64,000 nt of DNA from DASYKS01 sp035995205 (GCA_035995205.1 DASYKS010000107.1:34314-98313); one strand, 5' to 3'. Positions 33,215 through 42,142 are shown, counted from the stretch's first letter. Notes: generated by a model not told the origin, from the letters alone. A program made the numbers and translations.

Positions 33215-36200
33215 TCAGGGCTCAGAGCGGAATGGGGAAACGACCACTCGAAAGCCGCTGTCGACGACGCGGGCGGCGGGTTCGTACCTGAGGCGGACCG
33301 CGCAACGAACGAGCCACGGTTCGTCGTAGAACGCCCCCCCGCGCAGAACACGGCGGGCGGGGGACTCGAGGTTCTCCCGGCCGTCGTTCGCCACGTAGGG
33401 GTAGCCGAACTCGGGCTTCTCGATTTCCGGACCCCAGACGCTCCGCGTCCACTCCCACACGTTCCCCGAAAGCTCCTCAACTCCGTACGGGCTCGCGCCG
33501 CCCGGAAAGCAACCCACCGTGCTCGGCCCCCCGGTCCCGGCCTCCCGGTCGTTGGCCCGCCCGGCGGCGTATGGCCCCTCCCACGGGTAGATTCGACCGT
33601 CCTCGCCCCGTGCCGCTTTCTCCCACTCGGCCTCAGAAGGCAGGCTCACCGACAGCTCCCCCGAGGCGAGGCCCCGCCAGAACGCGATCTTCCCGGCCTC
33701 CTCTCCCCACCCAGACGCTTCTTTCTTCTCCGCCTCTACCCGCAGCTTCTCCCCCAGCCAGACCGCGTAGGCCAACGCGTCGGGCCACGACACCGCCACC
33801 ATCGGCTCGTTGCCAGGGCGCGACAAATACTCCGCCGGAACCCCCTCATGACCCGTCGCCAACGCGAACACAGCGAACTGCCCCACCGTCACCGGCCAAC
33901 GCGCCATATAGAACGCCAGCAGGCTCAACCGATGTTCCGGCTTTTCGTCCGGATAGGCCTGGTCATCGCGCGCCGGATCGCTCCCCATCGAAAACTCGCC
34001 CTCTCGGATCTCGACGAAACCCAGGAGCGGATCGTCCTTCGGTAGGAACCAGCGCTCCGGATCGAACCGCGGATCGCCGAGCGCCGCGAGCGTCCGGCCC
34101 GCCGCCGCCCGCTCCGCAGGAGAAAAGCCTTCGTCCCGGATCAGGCGGAGATGCCAGGCCACCGTGCGATCGAGAATCTCTCGGTGTTCCGGCCGCCGCT
34201 CGGGCAGGGCGCGTGGCGATTCTTCGAGCACCAGGCCCGCCAGCCGCGCGCCCCAGGCCTCTTCGCCGGAGACCGTGCAGGAATCCGGATCGGCCCGGCA
34301 AAGGCTCTGCGCCAGAGACCAGACGCCGGCGACCGTTCCTTCTTCCGATTTCGCCGCGGCGAGCAGGACGACCTCGCGCCACCGATCGGGGTCCGCTCGG
34401 CCGAGATCGGCGACCTCGTAGGGAAACGAGCCGCTCGTCAAATGGCAGGCGGCCAGGTACTCCTGGAACGTCCGGTGCGGCAGCGCCCAGACGCCGACGC
34501 CGCGCGCCACCAGAATCCCCGAGCGCTCGCTCAAGAATTCGACCAGCCGCGCCTGACTCACCTCGCCGCTCCCGGCCACGCTGACCAGGCGATCGACCAA
34601 TTCCTTCTGCGGAATGTCGGCCGTCCCTTCCGAGCCCTCCTGTGCCGCGTGTGCGTCGAACGCCAGGTCTTCGAGCAGGCGGCGGACCGCGTCGCGGTCG
34701 GTCTTCAGCCAGTCCGACAGGCTCGGCTGAAGCTGGCGGACCTTCCCATCCTCCTGCAGCTGGTAGCGACCGCACTCCCAGACGTCCAAGAGAAGATCGA
34801 CCACCTGCGCGTAGAGCTTTGCCCGGCGATCGGGCAGACCGCGAACGCCGGAGCGCGCGAGACTCGCCATCAGGGTGAGAAGAAGAGGACGCTCGGCGAA
34901 TTCGCGCAGTCGGGGCTTGGCGCGGATCTCCTGGAGCAGAAGGTCCGCGCGGGCCACCGCGTCTTCCGCACTCCCCCGGCCCCGGCTCGCGGCGTGCTCG
35001 TACCAACGCCGAACGAAGAGCGCAATCTGGGCCTCCGAGAACGGCGCGAGCTCCGCCTCGTCGAAACCGTCCAGGCGCCAGCCCTGGTTGCGATAGGCGT
35101 ACGTGCGGCTGGTGACCAGAAAGCGGCACTTGAGGTATTGGCCGGCGAAGCGCTCGATCGCTTCACGGATCTGTTGACGCCGCCCCTCGGCGTCGGGCAC
35201 CTCGTCGAGACCGTCGAGCAGGACGAGGCCGCCCTCGGCGCGCAGGCGCGATTCGAGGCGCTCCGCGTACGCCGCAAGGCCCTGCACCGCGAGATCGCCC
35301 GCGATGAAGTTCCAGAGGTGCCCGGCCGTCGCTCTTTCCCCGGGCGCAGGCAAGCCGTCGACCGCGAAGTCGCGCAGGATCACCCGAACCGGTACGAGTG
35401 CCCGATGCCGCCAGGGCTGCTCTTTCTCTTCGTCCGGCAACGCCGTGGTGAGCACCGCGCGATTCGCCTCGGTCCGGCCAAGCTGCTCGCCGGCCTGGCA
35501 GAGCGCCACGAAGTGGACGAACGTGCTCTTGCCCGAACCCGGCTCGCCGAGAAGAACCAGACGTGGGGACCGATCGAGCAACTCGAGCGCCGACAGGGCG
35601 CGCTCTTCTCGTCCGGAGAACGCCTCATGTGCGCGGTCAGCGCGGTCGGCTTGCGCGCACTGCGTCTTCGTAAGCAGGGCGGTATAGACCGCCTGCAGCT
35701 CGAAGCCCGCGAGCGGATCCGCGCGGTCGATCGATTTGTCGACCTTCGCCAGCTCGACCCGGCCGACCTCGTGAAAAAGATAGCCCAGGTACTTCGCGTC
35801 GAGCGATTCGCCGGGATCGGCGCCCTGCTTCCCGCGCGTTTCGAGATGGACGTTTCCGAAGAACGGTCCCACCAGGGCGACACCGCCGTCGGCAGCACCC
35901 GCCGCGCCGGCCTGCGCCACCACGCCGCCACCGGTCGCCTTGCCGATCATCGAGCCGCCCGCGGCGGTCTGGCCTAAGAGCGCCTCCACCTCCGCCGCGA
36001 GCGCCGGATCGGCGGCAAAGATCCTCTTCAAGTGGAGGGCCATCTCGGTCCGGGCATCCGGATCGTCCGGATGCCCGGCCAGCTCCCTGGCCGCCTCCGG
36101 CGCGCCCGGTTTCGCCTCGACCTTGGGCCGGAGCTTCGCCAACAGCGCCTTCGCCCGCTCAAACAGACCCTCGCCGAGCTTCTCCCCCACCGCCTCGACC

Positions 36201-36286
36201 GCGCTCTCACCTCCGGTCGACAGGGCCTTCCCCAGCAACGGGCCGACTACCGCCACCAATGCCGCAGCGATCGCGCCATAGTCCAT
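33215..36286 (-). CDS. DGR target B: helical module-NACHT-FGE/CLec variable protein
   Basis: The 1023-residue protein starts at ATG 36286 after GGGGGAG; the frame continues upstream without support. Residues 1-105 are the helical module shared with the small gene at 30851, followed by a Gly-rich linker (~108-145). The NACHT has Walker A GEPGSGKS (247-254), Walker B VLLDGLDEVPD (~355) and TSRTYAY. Helical repeats follow, then a C-terminal FGE/CLec domain. Residues ~977-1017 are encoded by VR2. It is paralogous to target A along its whole length, but effector module and NACHT are fused here. It is the first gene of the DGR operon. Confidence 0.92.
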   Translation of the reverse strand: MDYGAIAAALVAVVGPLLGKALSTGGESAVEAVGEKLGEGLFERAKALLAKLRPKVEAKPGAPEAARELAGHPDDPDARTEMALHLKRIFAADPALAAEVEALLGQTAAGGSMIGKATGGGVVAQAGAAGAADGGVALVGPFFGNVHLETRGKQGADPGESLDAKYLGYLFHEVGRVELAKVDKSIDRADPLAGFELQAVYTALLTKTQCAQADRADRAHEAFSGREERALSALELLDRSPRLVLLGEPGSGKSTFVHFVALCQAGEQLGRTEANRAVLTTALPDEEKEQPWRHRALVPVRVILRDFAVDGLPAPGERATAGHLWNFIAGDLAVQGLAAYAERLESRLRAEGGLVLLDGLDEVPDAEGRRQQIREAIERFAGQYLKCRFLVTSRTYAYRNQGWRLDGFDEAELAPFSEAQIALFVRRWYEHAASRGRGSAEDAVARADLLLQEIRAKPRLREFAERPLLLTLMASLARSGVRGLPDRRAKLYAQVVDLLLDVWECGRYQLQEDGKVRQLQPSLSDWLKTDRDAVRRLLEDLAFDAHAAQEGSEGTADIPQKELVDRLVSVAGSGEVSQARLVEFLSERSGILVARGVGVWALPHRTFQEYLAACHLTSGSFPYEVADLGRADPDRWREVVLLAAAKSEEGTVAGVWSLAQSLCRADPDSCTVSGEEAWGARLAGLVLEESPRALPERRPEHREILDRTVAWHLRLIRDEGFSPAERAAAGRTLAALGDPRFDPERWFLPKDDPLLGFVEIREGEFSMGSDPARDDQAYPDEKPEHRLSLLAFYMARWPVTVGQFAVFALATGHEGVPAEYLSRPGNEPMVAVSWPDALAYAVWLGEKLRVEAEKKEASGWGEEAGKIAFWRGLASGELSVSLPSEAEWEKAARGEDGRIYPWEGPYAAGRANDREAGTGGPSTVGCFPGGASPYGVEELSGNVWEWTRSVWGPEIEKPEFGYPYVANDGRENLESPARRVLRGGAFYDEPWLVRCAVRLRYEPAARVVDSGFRVVVSPFRSEP
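33236..33357 (-). repeat. DGR variable repeat VR2 (122 nt)
   Basis: It aligns without gaps to the TR with 16 differences, 15 at template adenines. The encoded stretch is RRVLRGGAFYDEPWLVRCAV then RLRYEPAARVVDSGFRVVVS, with Tyr, Trp, Leu and Val at positions that are Asn in the template. VR1 and VR2 differ from each other at most of the same sites. Confidence 0.95.
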
Positions 36287-36316
36287 CGAGGCTCCCCCGA
36301 AGTCGAACGTGTGGAA

Positions 36317-36393
36317 CTTCAGTTTAGCAAAGCGCGGACGCATCACCCGGAGGTTGGGCGAAAACGCCGGCGAGACGCCGGCGGTCCCAGGAA
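36317..36393. repeat. Duplicated RT-tail sequence and half REP element upstream of target B
   Basis: 36317-36338 is identical to 31346-31367, which contains the last codons and stop of the RT gene, so the target cassette was duplicated together with a bit of the RT end. 36365-36393 is a half copy of the palindrome found at 27832-27917. Confidence 0.75.
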
Positions 36394-36467
36394 GAAAATC
36401 TCCCGCCGGTCGCGACACTCTGCTAGCCTCGCAAACCCTTGTGATTGCTATGTCGGAGGTTTGAACC

Positions 36468-38981
36468 ATGACCCGTACGAAGTCTCTCGTTTTTGCCATA
36501 TTCCTCGGGGCCGCCGGTCTCGGGTTTTCTCCGCGGGCTTTTGCCGCTCTGCCCGCCGGGTTCATCGACGAGTTGGTCACGGCGGCCACCGGGCCGACCG
36601 CGATCGCCTTCACGCCGGATGGGCGCCTGCTGATCACCCGCCAATCCGGCGTTCTCATCGTGCGCCAGGGCACGACGAACACCACCGCGGCGACGTTTCC
36701 CGCGAGCCAGATCTGCTCCAACTTCGAGCGCGGCCTGCTCGGAGTCGCGGTCGATCCCAATTTTGGCACCGGCCCTACGCAAAACCGGTTCATCTATCTC
36801 TTCTACACGTTCCACAAGACGGCGGGGATCTGCACCGATTCCGGAACGGCGGTCAATCGGGTCTCGCGCTTCGTTCTTGCCGACGCCAACACGGTCGACC
36901 TGGCCACTGAAACGATCCTGGTCGACAACATGCCTTCGACCGCCGGCAACCACAACGCGGGCGATGTCCAGTTTGGCAAGGACGGTTACCTCTACATCAC
37001 GATCGGCGACGGCGGCGCCGACTACGCAGGAGACAGCGGCAGCGGCGGCTCGAACGACGCTTCGCGCGATCAGTTCACGCTAACCGGCAAGGTGCTGAGG
37101 ATCACCAAGGACGGCGGCATTCCGCCGACCAATCCGTTCCAAGGGGCAGGCACCGCGCGCTGTAACGTGACCGGCGGGACGACCGCGGGCAACAAGTGCC
37201 AAGAGACCTATTCCTGGGGGCATCGCAATCCGTTCCGCATCGCGTTCGATCCGAACGTCGCGGGCACCCGCTTCTTCATCAACGACGTCGGCCAGAACGT
37301 GCGCGAAGAGATCGACCTCGGGCAAGGAGGCGCGGATTTCGGCTGGAACTGCCGGGAAGGCACGCGGGTCAACAACTCGGGCGGCCCTTGCAACCCGACG
37401 CCGCCGAACATGGTGCCGCCGATCTTCGAGTACGCCCACGGCGTCCAGGTGCCGGGCTCCACCAGCACGACGAGCTGCAACTCGATCACCGGCGGCGCCT
37501 TCGTGCCGAACGGCATTTGGCCGGCCGCCTACGACAACGTCTACCTGTTCTCCGATTACGTCTGCGGCTGGATCTTTCAGCTGGCCGGCGCCAACGGCGG
37601 CGGCCCCTTCACCACGACGAGCGACTTTGCCACCAACCTCGGCGGCTCCTCGGCGGTGGCGCTTCACTTCGGCCCCTACCAGACGACCCAGGCGCTCTAT
37701 TACACGACGTTCGCGAGCGGCGGCCAGGTGCGGCGGGTGCGATATTCCGCCGCGGGCAACAACCCGCCGATGGCGAGCTTTATCGCCAACCCGCTCGGCG
37801 GAGCGGCGCCCTTGATGGTCAATTTCGACGGTTCCGCCTCGTCCGATCCGGACGCGGGCAATACGCTCACCTACTTTTGGACTTTCGGCGACGGCACGCC
37901 CGAGACCTCGACCGTCACCGCCACCACCTCGCACACCTACGCTGCCAACGGCGACTACGTCGCTTCTTTAAGGGTGCGCGACAACAACTTCGCGTTCTCG
38001 ACCCCCGTGACCCAGACGATCGAGGTCGGCAACTCGCCCCCGAGCGCGTCCATCGTCTTCCCCACTTCGGCCGACCGATTCTTCGTCGGCCAGACCATCA
38101 CGTTGAACGGCTTCGCCACGGACGGGCAGGACGGGCCGTACCCGGATGGTTCGCTGACTTGGACCGTGCGCCTGCATCACAACGAGCACACCCACCCGCT
38201 GCTCGGCCCGGTGAACGGCAACCACATCGAGTTCGTCGCTCCGGCCCCGGAGGACGTGCCGGCCCTCGACACGAGCTTCGTCGAGATCGACCTCTCGGTC
38301 ACCGACTCGGGCGGCCTCATCGGAACCGACCATCTCGATTTCCAGCCGAATCGGGTGGCGACCACGTTCGCCACGAATCCGCCGGGACTCGTCACCACGG
38401 TGAACGGCGCGCCTCTCGTCGGTCCGACCACGATCAACCCGTGGCAGGCATGGGCGGTAAACATCGCCGCCCCCTCGCCGCAGAATGCCGCGGGCACGAG
38501 CTATGGTTTCGGCTCCTGGTCCGACGCGGGCGCGCAATCTCACGGGATCGTCATCTCCGCCGCGCCGAGCACCTACACCGCGAGCTTCAATCCGCTCGGT
38601 CCGGCGGCGCTCGACTACTTCACGGTCGCCCCCTGCCGGCTGGTCGACACGCGGAATGCCAACGGACCGTATGGCGGCCCGATCTTGCCCGCGAACAGCA
38701 CGCGCTCGTTCGCCGCGACCGGCCAGTGCGGCGTCCCGCTCGGAGCGCAGGCGATTGCCGTGAACCTGACCGTGGTCAACCCTTCGAGCGGCGGCAGCCT
38801 GAGCCTGGGACCTTCCGGGGCGCCAGCTTCGAGCGTCTCGGCGATCAACTTCACGGCCGGCCAGGTGCGCGCCAACAATGCGGTCACTGCGCTCTCGGGC
38901 GGCGGCGCCTTCGACGCCTTCGCCGGCCTTCCTTCCGGCGCCACGCATTTGGTGCTCGACGTGGTGGGGTATTTCCAGTAG
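36468..38981 (+). CDS. Secreted PQQ-type glucose/sorbosone dehydrogenase with PKD domain and C-terminal beta module
   Basis: The 837-residue protein has a signal peptide (residues 1-26, ending PRAFAA). It has a six-bladed GSDH beta-propeller (TPDGRLLITRQSG, NHNAGDVQFGKDGYLYITIG with the PQQ-face His, YSWGHRNPFRIAFDP, EIDLGQGGADFGWNCREG). A PKD domain (SDPDAGNTLTYFWTFGDGT) follows at ~440-520, then an extra Ig-like segment, then a terminal domain (FTVAPCRLVDTRNANGPYGG to LDVVGYFQ). It probably oxidises sugars outside the inner membrane using PQQ and Ca2+. It is one of a tandem pair. Confidence 0.88.
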   Translation: MTRTKSLVFAIFLGAAGLGFSPRAFAALPAGFIDELVTAATGPTAIAFTPDGRLLITRQSGVLIVRQGTTNTTAATFPASQICSNFERGLLGVAVDPNFGTGPTQNRFIYLFYTFHKTAGICTDSGTAVNRVSRFVLADANTVDLATETILVDNMPSTAGNHNAGDVQFGKDGYLYITIGDGGADYAGDSGSGGSNDASRDQFTLTGKVLRITKDGGIPPTNPFQGAGTARCNVTGGTTAGNKCQETYSWGHRNPFRIAFDPNVAGTRFFINDVGQNVREEIDLGQGGADFGWNCREGTRVNNSGGPCNPTPPNMVPPIFEYAHGVQVPGSTSTTSCNSITGGAFVPNGIWPAAYDNVYLFSDYVCGWIFQLAGANGGGPFTTTSDFATNLGGSSAVALHFGPYQTTQALYYTTFASGGQVRRVRYSAAGNNPPMASFIANPLGGAAPLMVNFDGSASSDPDAGNTLTYFWTFGDGTPETSTVTATTSHTYAANGDYVASLRVRDNNFAFSTPVTQTIEVGNSPPSASIVFPTSADRFFVGQTITLNGFATDGQDGPYPDGSLTWTVRLHHNEHTHPLLGPVNGNHIEFVAPAPEDVPALDTSFVEIDLSVTDSGGLIGTDHLDFQPNRVATTFATNPPGLVTTVNGAPLVGPTTINPWQAWAVNIAAPSPQNAAGTSYGFGSWSDAGAQSHGIVISAAPSTYTASFNPLGPAALDYFTVAPCRLVDTRNANGPYGGPILPANSTRSFAATGQCGVPLGAQAIAVNLTVVNPSSGGSLSLGPSGAPASSVSAINFTAGQVRANNAVTALSGGGAFDAFAGLPSGATHLVLDVVGYFQ

Positions 38982-38994
38982 AGAATAGAGGAAT

Positions 38995-39027
38995 GGCGAA
39001 TCGGGAATCTTGAATTCCCGATTCGCC
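38995..39027. terminator. 14-bp hairpin between tandem dehydrogenase genes
   Basis: GGCGAATCGGGAAT pairs perfectly with ATTCCCGATTCGCC around a 5-nt loop, just after the stop at 38981. There is no clear U-run. It could attenuate transcription into the second gene, which has its own GGAGG site. Confidence 0.5.
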
Positions 39028-39062
39028 GTTCGATGTCCGATTCTCCTACGGAGGTTCCCGCC

Positions 39063-41000
39063 ATGCGACTGACGAAGGCTCTGCCGCTCCTCGCCCTTTC
39101 CTTCCTTTCCTTTCTCTCCTCCGCCTCCTTCGCCGCCCTCCCCGCGAATTTCGTCGATGAGCTGGTCACCGCGGCCGCGGGACCCACGGCGCTCGACTTC
39201 ACTCCCGACGGGCGGCTGCTGGTCACGCGCCAGGCGGGTGAGCTGATCGTCCGCCAGGGGGCGACGAACACCTCCGCGGTCACCTTCCCGGCGAACCGGA
39301 TCTGCTCGAACTCCGAGCGCGGCCTTTTGGGCGTCGCCGTCGATCCGAATTTCGGCGTCGGACCGGGCCAGAACCGGTTCATCTACATGTTCTACTCGTT
39401 CCACAAGACAACCGACACATGCGGCACGGCCGGCGCGGCGGTCAACCGCGTTTCGCGCTTCGTGCTCGCCGACACGAACACGGTGGACCTCGCGACCGAG
39501 ACCGTGCTGGTCGACAACATGCCTTCCACCGCCGGCAACCACAACGCGGGCGACGTCCAGTTCGGCAAGGACGGCTACCTCTACATCACGATCGGCGACG
39601 GAGGCTGCGACTACGCGGGCGGCGGCTGCCAAGGCTCGAACGACGCCTCGCGCGATCAGTTCACCCTGACCGGCAAGGTCCTGCGGATCACCAAGGACGG
39701 CGGCATTCCGCCGACCAATCCGTTCCAAGGCGCGGGCACGGCGCGCTGCAACGTCACCGGCGGAACGACCGCCGGCAACAAGTGTCAGGAGACCTACTCC
39801 TGGGGGCACAGGAACCCATTCCGCATGGCGTTCGATCCGAACCCGGCGGGGACGCGCTACTTCATCAACGACGTCGGCGAAGGCGCCTGGGAGGAGATCG
39901 ATCTCGGCCAAGCGGGCGCCGATTTCGGCTGGAATTGCCGCGAGGGCGCCCACACCAACAACACCTCCGGCCCGTGCAACCCGACGCCGCCGGGAATGGT
40001 CGATCCGATCTTCGAATACCAGCACGGCGTGCAGGTGCCCGGCTCCACCAGCTCGACGAGCTGCAACTCGATCACCGGCGGCGCCTTCGTGCCGAACGGC
40101 ATCTGGCCCGCGACGTTCGACAACTCCTACCTGTTCAGCGACTACATCTGCGGCTGGATCTTCCGACTCGCGGGCGCCAACGGCTCCGGCCCGTTCTCGA
40201 CCGTGAACGATTTCGCGACCAGCCTGGGCGGTTCCTCCGCGGTCGATCTGCGCTTCGGCCCGTTCGGCACCACGCGCGCGCTGTACTACACGACTTTTGC
40301 CACCGGCGGCCAGGTACGGCGGATCCGCTACCAGGTCACGGGCAACAACCCGCCATCCGCGACGATCGGCGCGGTGCCGACCGCGGGCGGGGCGCCTCTT
40401 TTGGTCAACTTCTCCGGCGCCGGATCGAGCGACCCGGACGCGGGCAACACGCTCACCTACTTCTGGACCTTCGGCGACGGCACGTTGGAAACCCAGACGG
40501 CCTCGGTCACGACGATGCACACCTACACCTCCGCCGGCACCTACACCGCAAGCCTGCGCACGCGCGATAACAACTTCGCCTTTTCCGCACCGGTCTCGAT
40601 CGGGATCGAGGTTGCCGGGCCGCCCAAGGCGTACTTCGCCGTCACGCCCTGCCGTCTGCTCGACACCCGCGATCCGAACGGTCCCTTCGGAGGTCCGGCG
40701 CTCGCCGGAAGCTCGACCCGTTCCTACATCGCGCCGGGACGATGCGGCATCCCGAGCGGCGCCTCGGCGATCGCGACCAATCTGACCGTCGTGTCTCCGA
40801 CGGCCCCCGGCGATCTGCGAATCTTCCCTTCCGGCCAGGATCTACCGACGGTCTCGTCGATCAACTTCTCGGCGGGCCAGGTGCGCACCAACAACGCGCT
40901 CATCGCGCTCTCGCCGGCCGGCCAGTTCGACGTCTTCTGTGGCATCGGAGCGGGCGGCTCGACCCACCTGGTGGTGGACGTGCTGGGGTACTTCCAGTAG
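39063..41000 (+). CDS. Secreted PQQ-type glucose/sorbosone dehydrogenase with PKD domain (paralogue)
   Basis: The 645-residue protein starts at ATG 39063 behind ACGGAGG, with a signal peptide ending SSASFAA. It is a tandem paralogue of the gene at 36468, nearly identical in motif blocks (DNMPSTAGNHNAGDVQFGKD, TYSWGHRNPFRMAFDP, NSITGGAFVPNGIWPA). It lacks the Ig-like segment between the PKD and the final VTPCRLLDTRDPNGPFGG domain, which accounts for most of the length difference. It probably has the same periplasmic or extracellular oxidase role with a different substrate or surface placement. Confidence 0.88.
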   Translation: MRLTKALPLLALSFLSFLSSASFAALPANFVDELVTAAAGPTALDFTPDGRLLVTRQAGELIVRQGATNTSAVTFPANRICSNSERGLLGVAVDPNFGVGPGQNRFIYMFYSFHKTTDTCGTAGAAVNRVSRFVLADTNTVDLATETVLVDNMPSTAGNHNAGDVQFGKDGYLYITIGDGGCDYAGGGCQGSNDASRDQFTLTGKVLRITKDGGIPPTNPFQGAGTARCNVTGGTTAGNKCQETYSWGHRNPFRMAFDPNPAGTRYFINDVGEGAWEEIDLGQAGADFGWNCREGAHTNNTSGPCNPTPPGMVDPIFEYQHGVQVPGSTSSTSCNSITGGAFVPNGIWPATFDNSYLFSDYICGWIFRLAGANGSGPFSTVNDFATSLGGSSAVDLRFGPFGTTRALYYTTFATGGQVRRIRYQVTGNNPPSATIGAVPTAGGAPLLVNFSGAGSSDPDAGNTLTYFWTFGDGTLETQTASVTTMHTYTSAGTYTASLRTRDNNFAFSAPVSIGIEVAGPPKAYFAVTPCRLLDTRDPNGPFGGPALAGSSTRSYIAPGRCGIPSGASAIATNLTVVSPTAPGDLRIFPSGQDLPTVSSINFSAGQVRTNNALIALSPAGQFDVFCGIGAGGSTHLVVDVLGYFQ

Positions 41001-41029
41001 GAGGGAAGAAGCTCGGCGGCGGACCCGCT

Positions 41030-42112
41030 CTAGCCGGGCAGGAAGAAGAACACCATGCCGAGGATCAGGTAGACGGCGAGTAACTGGACGCCTTCGAGCC
41101 AGTTCGACTCGCCGTCGCTTGCGATTTGGGTCGCCACCGCGACCGCAATGGTGACCGCCAGGACTTCCGGCACGGTGAAGACGAGGTCCATGGGCCGCGG
41201 GGCGACCAGGTAGGAAAGAAGGACCAGGAGCGGCGCCACGAAGATCGCGATCTGGACGCTCGAACCGATCGCGATGCCGATCGAGAGGTCCATCCGGTTG
41301 CGCCGGGCGGCGAGGATCGCGGTCGAATGCTCCGCGGCGTTGCCGATGATCGCGACGACGACCACGCCGATGAACACTTCGGTCATGCCGAGCGACCGCG
41401 CGGTCTCTTCGACCGCCCCGACCAGGATTTCGCTCATCCAGGCGACCAGGCCGGTCGCGACCGCGAGGATGCCGAGCGCCTTGCCGATGCTCCAAGGCGG
41501 CCCGCCCTCGGCCGGCTGGCCGTGCCCGCCCTTGCCGGCGAACAGATCCTTGTGGGTGACCAGCGCGAAGATCAGCCCGCAGATGTAGGTGGCGAGCAGG
41601 ACCAGCGAGATTTCGAACGACAGGCGCCCCTCGACCAGCTGCGCGCCCTTGCCGCCCATGTGATGGAAGGCCGCGGGAGCGATGAACCCCACCGCGGCCA
41701 GGAACAGCATGGTCGATTGCGAGCGGGCCGCCGTTTCGTTGAACCGCTGCTGCGAGTGTTTGAGGCCGCCGGTGAGCACGGCGGCGCCGAGCACGAGCAG
41801 GATATTGCCGATGATCGAGCCGGTGAGCGACGCCTTGACCACCGAATAGAGCCCTTTGCGCAGGGCCATGATCGCGATGATCATTTCGGCCGCGTTGCCG
41901 AACGTGGCGTTCAGCAGGCCGCCCACCCCTTCGCCCGCGTGCTCGGCGAGATGCTCCGTCGCCCGGCCCATCCAGCCGGCGAGCGGGATCACCGCGGCGC
42001 AGGCGAAGAAAAAGATTAGCGTCTGCCGCTCCGGCGCGGCGTGCTCCAGCCACGCGGCGATCGGCACGCAGACCAACATCCAGGAGAGCGAAGGGCGAAG
42101 CCAGGTCTTCAT
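41030..42112 (-). CDS. Ca2+/H+ (cation) exchanger, CaCA/CAX family
   Basis: The 360-residue protein has ~11 membrane helices and both alpha repeats with GNAAE cores: LLNATFGNAAEMIIAIMAL (first half) and VVVAIIGNAAEHSTAIL (second half). These define CAX-type antiporters that expel Ca2+ in exchange for protons. A His/Gly-rich cytosolic loop lies in the middle. The start is ATG 42112. It is 30 nt downstream of the FHA gene on the same strand, so it may be read through from the dynamin cluster. Confidence 0.93.
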   Translation of the reverse strand: MKTWLRPSLSWMLVCVPIAAWLEHAAPERQTLIFFFACAAVIPLAGWMGRATEHLAEHAGEGVGGLLNATFGNAAEMIIAIMALRKGLYSVVKASLTGSIIGNILLVLGAAVLTGGLKHSQQRFNETAARSQSTMLFLAAVGFIAPAAFHHMGGKGAQLVEGRLSFEISLVLLATYICGLIFALVTHKDLFAGKGGHGQPAEGGPPWSIGKALGILAVATGLVAWMSEILVGAVEETARSLGMTEVFIGVVVVAIIGNAAEHSTAILAARRNRMDLSIGIAIGSSVQIAIFVAPLLVLLSYLVAPRPMDLVFTVPEVLAVTIAVAVATQIASDGESNWLEGVQLLAVYLILGMVFFFLPG

Positions 42113-42142
42113 AGCCAGAGCGCGTAGTGTAGCGGGCCGGGA

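Noticed and set aside
33108..33292. Open frames overlapping the VR2 end and the downstream hairpin
   Set aside because: They are antisense to the VR and repeat sequence, with no start signals.
36317..36338. A second, degraded RT gene upstream of target B
   Set aside because: Only about 22 nt match the RT end; the sequence beyond shows no RT motif in any frame.
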